Positions 34,901-44,079 of a stretch of 64,000 nt of DNA are shown one piece after another. Made by a program: the position numbers and the translations under genes. The first letter of the stretch is position 1. Each line of letters starts with the position of its first letter. Origin of the DNA: Maritalea porphyrae (GTDB lineage Bacteria > Pseudomonadota > Alphaproteobacteria > Rhizobiales > Devosiaceae); assembly GCF_027213965.1 (NCBI RefSeq), contig NZ_JAPWGX010000003.1, forward strand, positions 496,001-560,000. The letters are read 5' to 3'. The notes under the pieces are model-generated. The model saw only the letters and a program-made list of their open reading frames with translations, did no database searches and was not told the origin of the DNA.

Positions 34901-36151
34901 CTAGACTGGTTTAATCAAAACGTGACGTTTTTTGCCCGCTGAGATTTTGACCACGCCTTCAGGCAATAGATCGCTTTGTGAAACCGTGCTGCGCTCATCA
35001 TCAATTTTATTGTCATTGAGTTTGAGTGCACCCGATTTGATTAAGCGACGAGCTTCACCGTTTGATCCCGCCAGGCCCGCCGACACGGCAGCCGCCAGAA
35101 TGCCAATTCCCGCATTTAGATCGGCAGTGGTGACTTCAACGGTTGGCAAAGACAAATCGATAGCGCCTTGCTCAAACGTTTGTCGAGCGGTTTCTGCCGC
35201 GGCGTCTGCAGCTTCTTGGCCGTGGATAAGGGCTGTTGCAGCCGTTGCCAAAACTTTCTTGGCTTCGTTCAGTTCGCCACCTTCAAGACCTTCAAAACGG
35301 GCAATCTCGTCTAACGGCATGGTGGTGAACATGCGGGCAAATTTTGTTACGTCCGCATCGCCTGTGTTGCGCCAGAACTGCCAGTAATCATAAACGGAGA
35401 ACATGTCCGGTTTTAGCCACACGGCACCAGAAACTGATTTGCCCATTTTTGAGCCATCAGACTTGGTGATCAATGGTGTTGTTACTGCAAAACACTCTGC
35501 GCCGTTTAACTTGCGCGCGAGATCAACGCCGGAAATGATGTTGCCCCACTGGTCTGAGCCACCCATTTGCAACGTACAACCGTAACGACGGTTGAGTTCT
35601 GCAAAATCGTAACCCTGTAAGATCATGTAGTTGAATTCAAGGAATGTCAGCGATTGCTCACGCTCAAGACGTTGCTTTACAGAATCGCGAGCAAGCATTT
35701 GGTTGACTGAGATCTTGGAGCCAACTTCGCGCAGGAATTCGACATAGTTGAGTTTCATCAACCATTCAGCGTTGTCGAGCATCGTTGCATCAGTTTCGCC
35801 ATCGCCGAACTCCAGCAAGCCGTCAAAGATTTCGCGGATACTGGCTTTGTTGCCATCAATGATTTCGGGCGTCATGATCTGGCGTGTCTCTTCTTTGCCA
35901 GAAGGGTCGCCAACCATTGAGGTGCCGCCGCCCATTAGAACAAGCGGCTTGTTGCCGGTTTTTTGCAGCCAATACAAAAGCATGATCTGCACGAGGTTGC
36001 CCACGTGCAGGCTTTTGGCTGTTGCATCAAACCCGATATAACCTGATACCGGACCTTCACACAGTTTCTTGTCCAAGGCTTCTGCATCTGAAAGTTGATA
36101 CAAAAATCCACGGCTCTCAAGAGTGCTCAAGAATTCGGATTTGTAGGTCAT
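34901..36151 (-). CDS. tyrS: Tyrosine-tRNA ligase
   Basis: About 416 residues from [15 protein letters not shown], the usual bacterial length. Class I synthetase motifs are HVGN ([14 protein letters not shown], the HIGH equivalent) near residue 50 and KMGKS ([12 protein letters not shown], the KMSKS equivalent) near residue 235. The tyrosine-binding MLDNAEW and [10 protein letters not shown] segments are present. A C-terminal S4 RNA-binding domain covers about 340-410. A longer in-frame start at 36220 would overlap the hydrolase gene and is not supported. Confidence 0.96.
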   Translation of the reverse strand: MTYKSEFLSTLESRGFLYQLSDAEALDKKLCEGPVSGYIGFDATAKSLHVGNLVQIMLLYWLQKTGNKPLVLMGGGTSMVGDPSGKEETRQIMTPEIIDGNKASIREIFDGLLEFGDGETDATMLDNAEWLMKLNYVEFLREVGSKISVNQMLARDSVKQRLEREQSLTFLEFNYMILQGYDFAELNRRYGCTLQMGGSDQWGNIISGVDLARKLNGAECFAVTTPLITKSDGSKMGKSVSGAVWLKPDMFSVYDYWQFWRNTGDADVTKFARMFTTMPLDEIARFEGLEGGELNEAKKVLATAATALIHGQEAADAAAETARQTFEQGAIDLSLPTVEVTTADLNAGIGILAAAVSAGLAGSNGEARRLIKSGALKLNDNKIDDERSTVSQSDLLPEGVVKISAGKKRHVLIKPV

Positions 36152-36176
36152 ATTGGTATCCTTAAGATTTACTAAA

Positions 36177-36839
36177 CTAACGACCGCCGCCAGAAGCGAT
36201 ATCTGCGCGTCGGCGATCAAGGTATTCGGAACACTGTTCCGTCAGAACATCAATTTTGTCCTGGAAGAAGTGGTTCGCACCTTCCACGATTTGTTGTTCG
36301 ATGGTGATGCCTTTTTGCATCTGCAATTTGTCCACCAGTTTTTGAACTGATTCAGGTGGTGCAACCCGGTCGTTTTCGCCGTGAATGATCAGACCAGAAG
36401 AGGGGCAAGGCGCAAGGAACGAAAAGTCGTAAAGGTTTTCGGGTGGAGCAACCGAGATGAAGCCTTCAACCTCTGGACGGCGCATAAGCAATTGCATGCC
36501 AATCCAGGCACCAAATGAAAAGCCAGCGATCCAAACGCCGGGGCTTTCTTTATTCAGCGTTTGCAGCCAATCCAAAGCAGCGGCGGCGTCTGATAGTTCG
36601 CCCAGGCCATGATCGAATGCACCTTGCGAGCGACCCACACCACGTGAGTTGAAGCGCAATACGGAGAAACCACGATTCACAAACATGTAAAACAAGTTGT
36701 AGATGATCTGGTTATTCATGTTTCCGCCGAATTCTGGGTGCGGGTGCAACAGAATGGCGACAGGCGCGTTTGGCTCCTTAGAGGGTTGGTAACGACCTTC
36801 TAGGCGACCGGATGGGCCATTGAAAAAAACTTCAGGCAT
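36177..36839 (-). CDS. Alpha/beta hydrolase
   Basis: A 220-residue dienelactone-hydrolase-like protein. The nucleophile elbow is GFSFGAWIG near residue 106, the acid region [14 protein letters not shown] near residue 155 and the catalytic His EGANHFF near residue 193. The oxyanion segment [12 protein letters not shown] near residue 34 is typical of the small YqjL/YpfH-like group. The substrate is unknown. It lies directly upstream of tyrS on the same strand, with 25 bp between the stop and the tyrS ATG, and may be co-transcribed. Confidence 0.85.
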   Translation of the reverse strand: MPEVFFNGPSGRLEGRYQPSKEPNAPVAILLHPHPEFGGNMNNQIIYNLFYMFVNRGFSVLRFNSRGVGRSQGAFDHGLGELSDAAAALDWLQTLNKESPGVWIAGFSFGAWIGMQLLMRRPEVEGFISVAPPENLYDFSFLAPCPSSGLIIHGENDRVAPPESVQKLVDKLQMQKGITIEQQIVEGANHFFQDKIDVLTEQCSEYLDRRRADIASGGGR

Positions 36840-36976
36840 AAACTCGACCTTCTTTCGCGCTTAATTCTTGTCTTTGACTTTTTGCAACTAACTCACACAA
36901 AAGTTGGGTGTGGGTTGTAGGGAAAAAGGTTGACGAATGGTTGCGTGCTTCCTAAAACGTGAGGGCAAAATACCAG

Positions 36977-36993
36977 TTTAGAATTATTCAAAA
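36977..36993. promoter_or_regulatory. Irr-box-like palindrome before the suf operon
   Basis: TTTAGAA-TTA-TTCAAAA is a near-palindrome with one mismatch between arms. It resembles the iron control element reported for Irr in Rhizobiales. A second overlapping perfect palindrome, AAAACTAGTTTT, covers 36990-37001. It lies about 100 bp before the first suf gene. Function is inferred. Confidence 0.5.
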
Positions 36994-37091
36994 CTAGTTT
37001 TTGGTCCAATTAGTCCGACTTGAGCGATCCTTTTACCTATTTAGGGGACGAAATTTCAAGAACTGATTGGATTATTTAGCCAAATGAGTGA

Positions 37092-38261
37092 ATGAATTTC
37101 GATAAAATGACCAAACTTGTCACATATCTTGACCATCATGCCTCTGCGCCGCTGCTGCCTGCAGCGCGCGACGCGATGATTGATATGCTCGAAATTGTTG
37201 GAAATCCGTCTTCTGTACATGCAAATGGCCGCAAATTGCGGGCAGCTATTGAGACGGCGAGAGACAAATTGGCGCTTGCCGCAGGCACCATTCGTTCGCG
37301 CGTGGTGTTTACAGGGTCCGCAACTGAAGCTTTAACGCAAGCCATTGTTGGTGGTGCACAAAGTGGCGATGTTTCGCGCATTGTTTATGGCGCGGGTGAA
37401 CATATGGCTGTTGTGCGTGCCGTTGAAGCGACGGGCAAAGCGGCCAAAACGATCCCGATGTTGACGAACGGTCTTTATGACCTTGAGTGGTTGGCAGCTG
37501 AAATCAGTGCGGCCAACGACGCTGATGAGCGTCTAATGATCGTTGTGCAGCAAGTTAACAATGAAACAGCCGTAATTCAACCGATTGCGGATATTGAACA
37601 CCTTCTGGCTGAAACTGGACATTTGCTGATATTGGATGCAGCACAGGGATTTGGCAAAACCCAGTTTTTCTTCGACCCGTCACGAGTTGATGCAATGGCG
37701 ATTTCTGGCCACAAAATTGGCGGATCGGTTGGCGTTGGTGCGTTGATTGTGAAACCTGCAATGGACAGTGCAAAACTGATCCCGGGTGGTGGGCAAGAGC
37801 AGGGCCGTCGTGGCGGCACCGAAAGCGCTGCGCTGATTGCGGGATTTGGTGTTGCAGCCGAAGATGCAAAAACGCGATTTGATGCGGTTCGTGCCGCAAA
37901 ATTGATCGAATTGGCCCAGGAAGGGCTGTTGAAAATTACACCCAATGCCACCATCTTTGGCATTGATGTGGAGCGCACAGGCACCGCCATGTGTTTTGCC
38001 GTTCCAGAATTGAAAAATAACATTAGCCTGATCAATTATGATCTTGAAAATGTGGCACTATCGGCGGGCTCTGCTTGTTCGTCGGGTAAAGTTTCTCGGT
38101 CGCATGTTTTGTCTGCAATGGGCGTTGATGACGCGCTTGCGGATTGTGCGCTGCGGCTGAGCGTGGGGTGGAACTCCACAGGGGATGATATTGAGAGATT
38201 TTTGACCGTGACAAAGAAAATTGTTGCGCGTCACCAATCAACTCGCGGCGCTGCTGCGTAG
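37092..38261 (+). CDS. Cysteine desulfurase, IscS/NifS-like (group I), first suf gene
   Basis: A 389-residue class V PLP aminotransferase that takes sulfur from cysteine for Fe-S cluster assembly. It has the N-terminal YLDHHASAPL, the PLP-binding HK in AISGHKIGGSVG near residue 212, and the mobile active-site loop with Cys in SAGSACSSGKVSRSHVL near residue 330. That loop is of the group I (IscS-like) type. An alternative ATG at 37107 gives 384 residues. It lies 31 bp before sufB. A second, group II desulfurase (SufS) is encoded five genes later. Confidence 0.9.
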   Translation: MNFDKMTKLVTYLDHHASAPLLPAARDAMIDMLEIVGNPSSVHANGRKLRAAIETARDKLALAAGTIRSRVVFTGSATEALTQAIVGGAQSGDVSRIVYGAGEHMAVVRAVEATGKAAKTIPMLTNGLYDLEWLAAEISAANDADERLMIVVQQVNNETAVIQPIADIEHLLAETGHLLILDAAQGFGKTQFFFDPSRVDAMAISGHKIGGSVGVGALIVKPAMDSAKLIPGGGQEQGRRGGTESAALIAGFGVAAEDAKTRFDAVRAAKLIELAQEGLLKITPNATIFGIDVERTGTAMCFAVPELKNNISLINYDLENVALSAGSACSSGKVSRSHVLSAMGVDDALADCALRLSVGWNSTGDDIERFLTVTKKIVARHQSTRGAAA

Positions 38262-38292
38262 TAGGATTGGAAAGCGTTAAGGAGCTTAAAGA

Positions 38293-39762
38293 ATGGTAGC
38301 GGTTCAAGAGACGATTGATCACGTTAAAGAGATCGAAGTCGACAAATATAAATATGGGTTCAAAACCGATATCGAAATGGATATGGCGCCAAAAGGCTTA
38401 AGTGAAGACATTGTGCGCTTCATTTCTGCCAAGAAGGGTGAGCCGGAATGGATGCTTGAGTGGCGTCTTGATGCCTATCGCCGTTGGTTGCAGATGGAAG
38501 AGCCAAAGTGGGCGCGGGTAAATTATCCTGAAATCGACTTCCAAGACCTTTATTACTATGCTGCTCCAAAATCGACACCTGGGCCCAAAAGCCTAGATGA
38601 AGTTGATCCTGAGTTGCTTGAAACATACAAAAAGCTTGGCATTCCGTTGCAAGAACAAGCTGTGTTGGCAGGCGTTGAAGGCGCAAAAATTGCGATTGAT
38701 GCGGTGTTTGACAGTGTGTCTGTTGTGACCACGTTCCGCGAGGAATTGAAAAAGCACGGCGTGATTTTCTGTTCAATTTCTGAAGCGCTAAAAGAATATC
38801 CAGAGCTGGTGAAGCAGTATCTTGGATCTGTTGTGCCGGTGACGGACAATTATTATGCAACATTGAACGCGGCTGTGTTTTCTGATGGTTCATTTGTTTA
38901 CATTCCAAAAGGCGTGCGTTGCCCAATGGAATTGTCGACCTATTTCCGGATCAATGAAGAGAAAACTGGCCAGTTTGAACGCACGCTCATTATTGCTGAA
39001 GAGGGCTCCTATGTGAGCTATCTTGAAGGCTGTACCGCGCCGATGCGCGATGAGAACCAACTGCACGCCGCAGTTGTTGAGCTTGTTGCATTGGATGATG
39101 CTGAGATTAAATACTCAACCGTACAGAACTGGTATCCGGGCGATAAAGACGGCAAGGGTGGTATTTATAACTTTGTGACCAAGCGTGGCGATTGTCGCGG
39201 CAAGAATTCGAAAATCTCTTGGACCCAAGTTGAAACCGGTTCTGCGATTACTTGGAAGTATCCAAGCTGCATTTTGCGCGGTGACAATTCTGTTGGTGAA
39301 TTCTATTCAATCGCGGTTTCTAACGGTCACCAGCAAGTTGATAGTGGCACCAAAATGATCCATTTGGGCAAGAACACCTCTAGCCGGATTATCTCGAAAG
39401 GTATTTCGGCCGGCGTGTCGCAAAACACTTATCGCGGTCAAGTTTCAGCCCATGCGAAAGCAACCGGCGCACGCAACTTTACCCAGTGTGACAGCTTGTT
39501 GATTGGTGACAAATGTGGTGCGCATACGGTGCCTTACATTGAAAGCAAGAATTCAAGCGCCGTGTTTGAACATGAAGCCACAACATCGAAGATTTCAGAT
39601 GATCAAATGTTTTATTGCCAACAACGTGGCCTGAACGAAGAAGAGGCGGTTGCCTTGATCGTGAACGGTTTTGTGCGAGAAGTTCTTCAGCATTTGCCCA
39701 TGGAATTTATGGCGGAAAGCCAAAAGCTGATTGGCATCAGCCTTGAAGGTAGCGTGGGCTAA
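38293..39762 (+). CDS. sufB: Fe-S cluster assembly protein SufB
   Basis: A 489-residue scaffold subunit of the SufBC2D complex. The signature regions are the N-terminal [20 protein letters not shown] and [10 protein letters not shown], the central [17 protein letters not shown] and [11 protein letters not shown], and the C-terminal beta-helix with [28 protein letters not shown] cysteine-containing [19 protein letters not shown] strip lies near residue 365. A good AAGGAG precedes the ATG. It is followed by a small membrane ORF 4 bp later, then sufC. Confidence 0.97.
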   Translation: MVAVQETIDHVKEIEVDKYKYGFKTDIEMDMAPKGLSEDIVRFISAKKGEPEWMLEWRLDAYRRWLQMEEPKWARVNYPEIDFQDLYYYAAPKSTPGPKSLDEVDPELLETYKKLGIPLQEQAVLAGVEGAKIAIDAVFDSVSVVTTFREELKKHGVIFCSISEALKEYPELVKQYLGSVVPVTDNYYATLNAAVFSDGSFVYIPKGVRCPMELSTYFRINEEKTGQFERTLIIAEEGSYVSYLEGCTAPMRDENQLHAAVVELVALDDAEIKYSTVQNWYPGDKDGKGGIYNFVTKRGDCRGKNSKISWTQVETGSAITWKYPSCILRGDNSVGEFYSIAVSNGHQQVDSGTKMIHLGKNTSSRIISKGISAGVSQNTYRGQVSAHAKATGARNFTQCDSLLIGDKCGAHTVPYIESKNSSAVFEHEATTSKISDDQMFYCQQRGLNEEEAVALIVNGFVREVLQHLPMEFMAESQKLIGISLEGSVG

Positions 39763-39766
39763 TCCA

Positions 39767-39928
39767 ATGGAAAAACTGCTATTTGCGATTGCTGTTGGCG
39801 CGGGTATGGGCTGGTTGGTCGCTGGTCACGTAAAAAAAGACGAGCCCAAAATGTACAAGCAAATTGGCTTGATCGCTGGCGCGATTGCCGCTGGCGTTGT
39901 GTGGGCCGTTGCAGTTTTTGTTTGGTAG
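39767..39928 (+). CDS. Small membrane protein (53 aa) inside the suf operon
   Basis: A 53-residue ORF starting ATG 39767, four bases after the sufB stop codon. Two hydrophobic segments, about residues 4-18 (LLFAIAVGAGMGWLVAG) and 31-50 (IGLIAGAIAAGVVWAVAVFV), flank a charged loop (HVKKDEPKMYKQ). Codon use is like its neighbours. I do not recognise a family. Its close spacing within the operon suggests co-transcription with sufB; a link to iron-sulfur assembly or membrane association of the Suf complex is speculation. Confidence 0.65.
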   Translation: MEKLLFAIAVGAGMGWLVAGHVKKDEPKMYKQIGLIAGAIAAGVVWAVAVFVW

Positions 39929-39939
39929 CCAAAATTAAG

Positions 39940-39977
39940 GCGGCAATTGCCGCGAATTGAACAACGCCCTAAAGGGC
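39940..39977. repeat. Hairpins in the sufB-sufC gap
   Basis: A perfect 14-bp palindrome GCGGCAATTGCCGC (39940-39953) is followed by GCCC-TAAA-GGGC (39966-39977). Neither has a T tract. They lie in the only long (100-bp) gap of the operon and may tune relative expression of sufC. Confidence 0.6.
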
Positions 39978-40028
39978 AAATAGATGACAGGCCGACCGGG
40001 ATGACGGCCGCACAGAAGGACAAATACG

Positions 40029-40796
40029 ATGACTACGCCAATTCTTGAAATTAAAAATCTGCACGTAAAGGTCGAGGAAGAAGACAAAGAGATCCTCAAA
40101 GGCGTGAATTTGACGCTACCTGCCGGAGAAGTTCATGCGATCATGGGCCGCAATGGTTCTGGCAAGTCGACCCTTTCCTATGTGCTCGCTGGTAAGGACG
40201 GTTACGAGGTAACTGAGGGTCAAATCCTGTTCCACGGCGAAGACCTGCTGGAAATGGACGCGCACGAACGTGCTGCAGCTGGCCTGTTCTTGGCCTTCCA
40301 ATATCCGATTGAAATTCCGGGTGTTGCAACCATGACTTTCCTCAAAGCGGCATTGAACGCCCAGCGCAAGTCTCGCGGCGAAGAAGAGCTAAAAATTCCT
40401 GTATTCATGAAAATGGTGAAGGATGCAGCAGCAAAGCTTGAAATTAAACAAGAGATGCTGAAACGACCATTGAATGTTGGTTTTTCTGGTGGCGAAAAGA
40501 AACGTGCAGAAATCTTGCAAATGGCATTGATGCAGCCTTCGCTTTGCGTGCTTGATGAAACTGATTCTGGTCTTGATATCGACGCATTGAAAATTGTTTC
40601 AGAAGGCGTGAACCACTTGCGTTCTGAAAATCGTTCAATGCTCGTGATTACCCACTATCAACGCTTGTTGAACCACATTGTACCTGATCGTGTGCATGTG
40701 TTTTCGGACGGACGCATTGTAGAAAGTGGCGATCGCGATTTGGCACTTGAGCTTGAGAGCAAAGGTTATGCCGGTTTTGACAATCACGCGGCATAA
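40029..40796 (+). CDS. sufC: Fe-S cluster assembly ATPase SufC
   Basis: A 255-residue ABC-type ATPase of the SufBC2D complex. Walker A is IMGRNGSGKSTL near residue 40, the Q-loop is LAFQYPIEIPG, the signature is VGFSGGEKKRAEI near residue 152, and Walker B is SLCVLDETDSGLDID (with the SufC-typical DETDSGLD). The H-loop is LVITHYQRL. ATP hydrolysis drives structural changes of SufB-SufD during cluster assembly. Separated from the small membrane ORF by 100 bp. Confidence 0.97.
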   Translation: MTTPILEIKNLHVKVEEEDKEILKGVNLTLPAGEVHAIMGRNGSGKSTLSYVLAGKDGYEVTEGQILFHGEDLLEMDAHERAAAGLFLAFQYPIEIPGVATMTFLKAALNAQRKSRGEEELKIPVFMKMVKDAAAKLEIKQEMLKRPLNVGFSGGEKKRAEILQMALMQPSLCVLDETDSGLDIDALKIVSEGVNHLRSENRSMLVITHYQRLLNHIVPDRVHVFSDGRIVESGDRDLALELESKGYAGFDNHAA

Positions 40797-40810
40797 GGCG
40801 GGGCAAGCAG

Positions 40811-42016
40811 ATGAATAAAGATATCAAATTGAGTGGGGCTGAGGAGCAGTTGCAAGCACTGCTTTTATCGCATGGCAACAAAGAAGCAGCGGCGCAATTT
40901 GCTGCAAATGGTTTGCCAACGCGTCGGATTGAAGCATATCACTATACCGACTTGAAGAGCTTGTTGCGCGAAGTGCCGAGCGCTCTGGCTGTCGCAAACG
41001 ATGGTGCCTCTGCAAAGCGTTCAAACTTTGATGGCGTGGCGCGCATTGAAATCGTCAACGGCCAATTGGCCGGCGATTTTGATGTGGAAGGCGTAAGTGT
41101 TGCAACAAGTGGCAATACTGGCACTGGTGACGACAGCGTTGTTTTGCTTAGCGAAGCCCTTGTTGGTGATGTTGTAGAGATCAAGATCTCTGGTGAACTT
41201 GACCAAGTGCTTCATATTGACCGGATCATTGATGGCGATGCAGCGATCAATGCGGACAAAGTGTCTGTTACGCTGGAAGATGGCGCAAAAGCGACATTGG
41301 TTGAAACATACAATGGTTCTGATGCAGCGCATTTACGGTTGGCGACAACAGAGGTTGTATTGGGTGAAGGCGCTGAATTCTCCCATTTTCAGCTTGATGG
41401 CAACTCATCTGCAACGCGTCATTTCGCAAACAATCGCTATGAATTGAACGCCGACGCGCAGCTGAGCACATTTGTACAGCAATCTGAACCTCAAGTTAGC
41501 CGCACGACCGTTAGCGCAAGCTTTGTTGGTGGTGGTGCACATGCTGATTTCGCTGGATTGAACATGCTTTCGGGCACGCAGCACGGCGATATTACCGTTC
41601 ATCTGCGCCACCTTGTCGCTGACACCACAAGCACTGAAGTGTTCAAGAATATTGTGAATGGACGCGGCAAGGCTGTGTTCCAAGGCAAGATTGATGTTGC
41701 GCAACCTGCACAAAAAACTGATGCACAAATGATGTGCCAAGGGCTTATTTTGTCAGAACGTGGCGAAGTTTTGGTGAAACCTGAACTTGAGATCTTCGCT
41801 GATGACGTGCTTTGCGCGCATGGTGCGACATGTGGTGAGCTAGATGAAAACTCAATGTTCTATTTGATGAGCCGGGGTATTCCACGCACTGAGGCAAAGG
41901 CTATGTTGATCAGAGCGTTCTTGGCAGAAGTGTTCGAGCCGGTCGACGTTGAGGCTGTTGTGCATGTGCTTGAAGCGCGTGTGGATAGTTGGTTGCAGGA
42001 ACAAGAAGAGGCTTAG
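40811..42016 (+). CDS. sufD: Fe-S cluster assembly protein SufD
   Basis: A 401-residue beta-helix subunit paralogous to SufB. An N-terminal helical region (GLPTRRIEAYHYTDLKSLL near residue 40) is followed by the beta-helix. The C-terminal motif is MCQGLILSERGEVLVKPELEIFADDVLCAHGATCGELDE, read in pieces, with the conserved AHGATCGELD and SRGIPRTEAKAMLIRAFLAEV. The His near AHGAT is a likely cluster ligand in the SufB-SufD interface. Starts 14 bp after sufC. Confidence 0.96.
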   Translation: MNKDIKLSGAEEQLQALLLSHGNKEAAAQFAANGLPTRRIEAYHYTDLKSLLREVPSALAVANDGASAKRSNFDGVARIEIVNGQLAGDFDVEGVSVATSGNTGTGDDSVVLLSEALVGDVVEIKISGELDQVLHIDRIIDGDAAINADKVSVTLEDGAKATLVETYNGSDAAHLRLATTEVVLGEGAEFSHFQLDGNSSATRHFANNRYELNADAQLSTFVQQSEPQVSRTTVSASFVGGGAHADFAGLNMLSGTQHGDITVHLRHLVADTTSTEVFKNIVNGRGKAVFQGKIDVAQPAQKTDAQMMCQGLILSERGEVLVKPELEIFADDVLCAHGATCGELDENSMFYLMSRGIPRTEAKAMLIRAFLAEVFEPVDVEAVVHVLEARVDSWLQEQEEA

Positions 42017-42021
42017 GCCAA

Positions 42022-43239
42022 ATGTTTGATTTGGAACGCGTACGGGCAGATTTTCCGATTCTAAAGGAAGAAATCCACGGCAATAGGCTTGTTTATCTGG
42101 ACAGTGGCGCTTCGGCACAAAAGCCGCAGCAAGTGCTGGATCGGATTATGCATGCCTATTCTCACGAATATGCCAATGTGCACCGTGGGCTGCATACGCT
42201 TTCCAATCGTGCGACCGAAGCCTTTGAAGAGGCGCGCGAAAAAGTGCGCGCTTTTATCAATGCCCCCAGTGTTGACCAGGTTGTCTTTACTCGTTCTGCA
42301 ACTGAAGCGCTGAATTTGGTTGCAGCCAGTTTTGCTGGCCCCCGTGTTGGTGAAGGCGACGAGATTGTCATCTCCAAGATGGAGCACCATTCAAACATAG
42401 TGCCCTGGCATTTCCACCGGGAACGCAAAGGCGCGGTGATCAAATGGGTTGATGTTGCTGAAGATGGCAGTTTTGATTTGGAGCTGTTTGCTGCAGTGCT
42501 AAGCGACAAAACAAAAGTTGTCTCCATTACCCACATGTCAAATGTTACGGGTACGGTTGTGCCGATCAAACAGGTTTGTGAGATCGCTCACGCACGGGGC
42601 ATTCCCGTTGTCGTGGATGGCAGCCAAGGGGCGGTGCACGAACTGGTGGACGTGCAGGATTTGGACGTCGATTTCTACATCATGACGGGCCACAAGCTCT
42701 ATGGGCCCACAGGAATTGGCGTGCTTTATGGCAAAGCCGACTTGTTGGCGCAAATGCAGCCTTACCAAGGTGGCGGCGAAATGATCAGTGATGTGACGTT
42801 GGAAGATGTTACATATAACGAGCCCCCGCATCGGTTTGAAGCAGGTACGCCACCAATTGTACAAGCGATCGGCCTCGGCGCAGCGCTAGACTATATTAGC
42901 GCGATTGGGCGTGAAAACATCAAAGCGCACGAAGCTGAGGTTGGCGCTTATGCTCGTGAGAAGCTAAGCAAAATCAACTCTTTGCGATTGATTGGCGATG
43001 CACCGGGAAAAGGTGCTATATTCTCTTTTGCAATTGAAGGCGTGCACGCACATGATCTGAGCACGATTTTGGACCGCTATGGGATTGCCATTCGTGCCGG
43101 ATCACATTGTGCGCAACCTTTGCTGCAACGGTTTGGGGTAACATCAACCTGTCGCGCCTCGTTTGGCGTTTATAATGGCAAAGATGATGTAGATGCTTTG
43201 GTTCAAGGTATCGAAAAAGCGCAGAAGTTTTTCGCTTAA
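42022..43239 (+). CDS. sufS: Cysteine desulfurase SufS (group II)
   Basis: About 405 residues. It has the family N-terminus VRADFPILKEEIHGNRLVYLDSGASAQKP, the cofactor segment RSATEALNLVAASF, the PLP lysine in YIMTGHKLYGPTGIGVLYG near residue 225, and the Cys in AIRAGSHCAQPLLQRFG near residue 362, set in a rigid loop as in SufS. It usually needs a sulfur acceptor such as SufE/SufU, which is not encoded in this window. Start 42022 lies 5 bp after sufD; a longer frame would overlap it. Confidence 0.95.
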   Translation: MFDLERVRADFPILKEEIHGNRLVYLDSGASAQKPQQVLDRIMHAYSHEYANVHRGLHTLSNRATEAFEEAREKVRAFINAPSVDQVVFTRSATEALNLVAASFAGPRVGEGDEIVISKMEHHSNIVPWHFHRERKGAVIKWVDVAEDGSFDLELFAAVLSDKTKVVSITHMSNVTGTVVPIKQVCEIAHARGIPVVVDGSQGAVHELVDVQDLDVDFYIMTGHKLYGPTGIGVLYGKADLLAQMQPYQGGGEMISDVTLEDVTYNEPPHRFEAGTPPIVQAIGLGAALDYISAIGRENIKAHEAEVGAYAREKLSKINSLRLIGDAPGKGAIFSFAIEGVHAHDLSTILDRYGIAIRAGSHCAQPLLQRFGVTSTCRASFGVYNGKDDVDALVQGIEKAQKFFA

Positions 43240-43251
43240 AGGAGCGTATCA

Positions 43252-43644
43252 ATGAGTGAAGAAGCCACAAACACAGTTGAAGAAGTTGCTGTAAATGCTG
43301 CGGAGATTTCGGTTTCTAAGGGCATGAATGAAGCAGAAATCCAACGGTTTACTGATGACATCGTTGCTGCGCTTAAAACGATTTATGATCCTGAGATCCC
43401 GGTTGATATTTACGAATTGGGTCTTATCTATAAGGTTGATCTGGATGATGATCGCAATGTTACGATCGACATGACATTGACCGCACCTGGTTGCCCCGTT
43501 GCGGGTGAAATGCCTGGTTGGGTTGAAAATGCAGTACGCACCGTTGAAGGCGTGCAAGATGTTGTGGTGAACATGGTGTTTGAACCACCTTGGGGCCCAG
43601 ATCGTATGTCAGAAGAAGCGCAGGTTGCGCTAAATTGGTGGTAA
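43252..43644 (+). CDS. sufT: SUF system assembly protein SufT (MIP18/DUF59 family)
   Basis: A 130-residue protein. After a charged N-terminal tail of about 40 residues, the MIP18 domain is plain: IYDPEIPVDIYELGLIY near residue 43, IDMTLTAPGCPVAGEMPGWVENAV near residue 78 (with the conserved Cys), and FEPPWGPDRMSEEAQVAL at the end. SufT proteins assist Fe-S maturation of target enzymes, especially under iron limitation. A strong AAAGGAG precedes the ATG, 13 bp after sufS. Confidence 0.92.
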   Translation: MSEEATNTVEEVAVNAAEISVSKGMNEAEIQRFTDDIVAALKTIYDPEIPVDIYELGLIYKVDLDDDRNVTIDMTLTAPGCPVAGEMPGWVENAVRTVEGVQDVVVNMVFEPPWGPDRMSEEAQVALNWW

Positions 43645-43648
43645 CCAC

Positions 43649-44038
43649 ATGAAAATTCTCTCCATTACACAAACGGCCGCTGATCAAGTGAAAACAATCT
43701 TGGCCCAATCTGGAGACGAAAGAATAAATGCTGTGCGTGTCGGCGTTAAAAATGCCGGCTGTGCGGGCATGGCCTATACGCTAGATTATGTGAGCGAGCC
43801 GGTGAAAGGTGACGACCATGTGTCAGAGCATGGCGTGGATGTATATATCGACCCCAAAGCCACAATGTTTTTACTGGGCACGCAAATGGATTTCAAAGAA
43901 GACATTTTGAAATCAGAATTCACATTTGAAAATCCAAACCAAACCGGTTCTTGTGGATGTGGTGAAAGCGTGATGCTTGAGCCTGCTGACTTGCAAGAAA
44001 TTGCCAAGGCACGTGCAAACTCTGGCAGCGGTGCCTAA
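43649..44038 (+). CDS. sufA: A-type Fe-S carrier (SufA/IscA family)
   Basis: A 129-residue HesB/IscA protein. The three cluster-ligand cysteines are in VKNAGCAGMAYTLDY near residue 35 and SCGCGESVML near residue 105. A Tyr/Asp-rich strand and the DFKEDILKSEFTFENPNQTG region are standard. It carries clusters from SufBCD to targets. It ends the operon and is convergent with the GGDEF gene, with a gap of about 40 bp and no obvious terminator. Confidence 0.95.
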   Translation: MKILSITQTAADQVKTILAQSGDERINAVRVGVKNAGCAGMAYTLDYVSEPVKGDDHVSEHGVDVYIDPKATMFLLGTQMDFKEDILKSEFTFENPNQTGSCGCGESVMLEPADLQEIAKARANSGSGA

Positions 44039-44079
44039 TTCGAATCAAGACTTTAAAGATTGCGCGTACGTGTTTGTAA

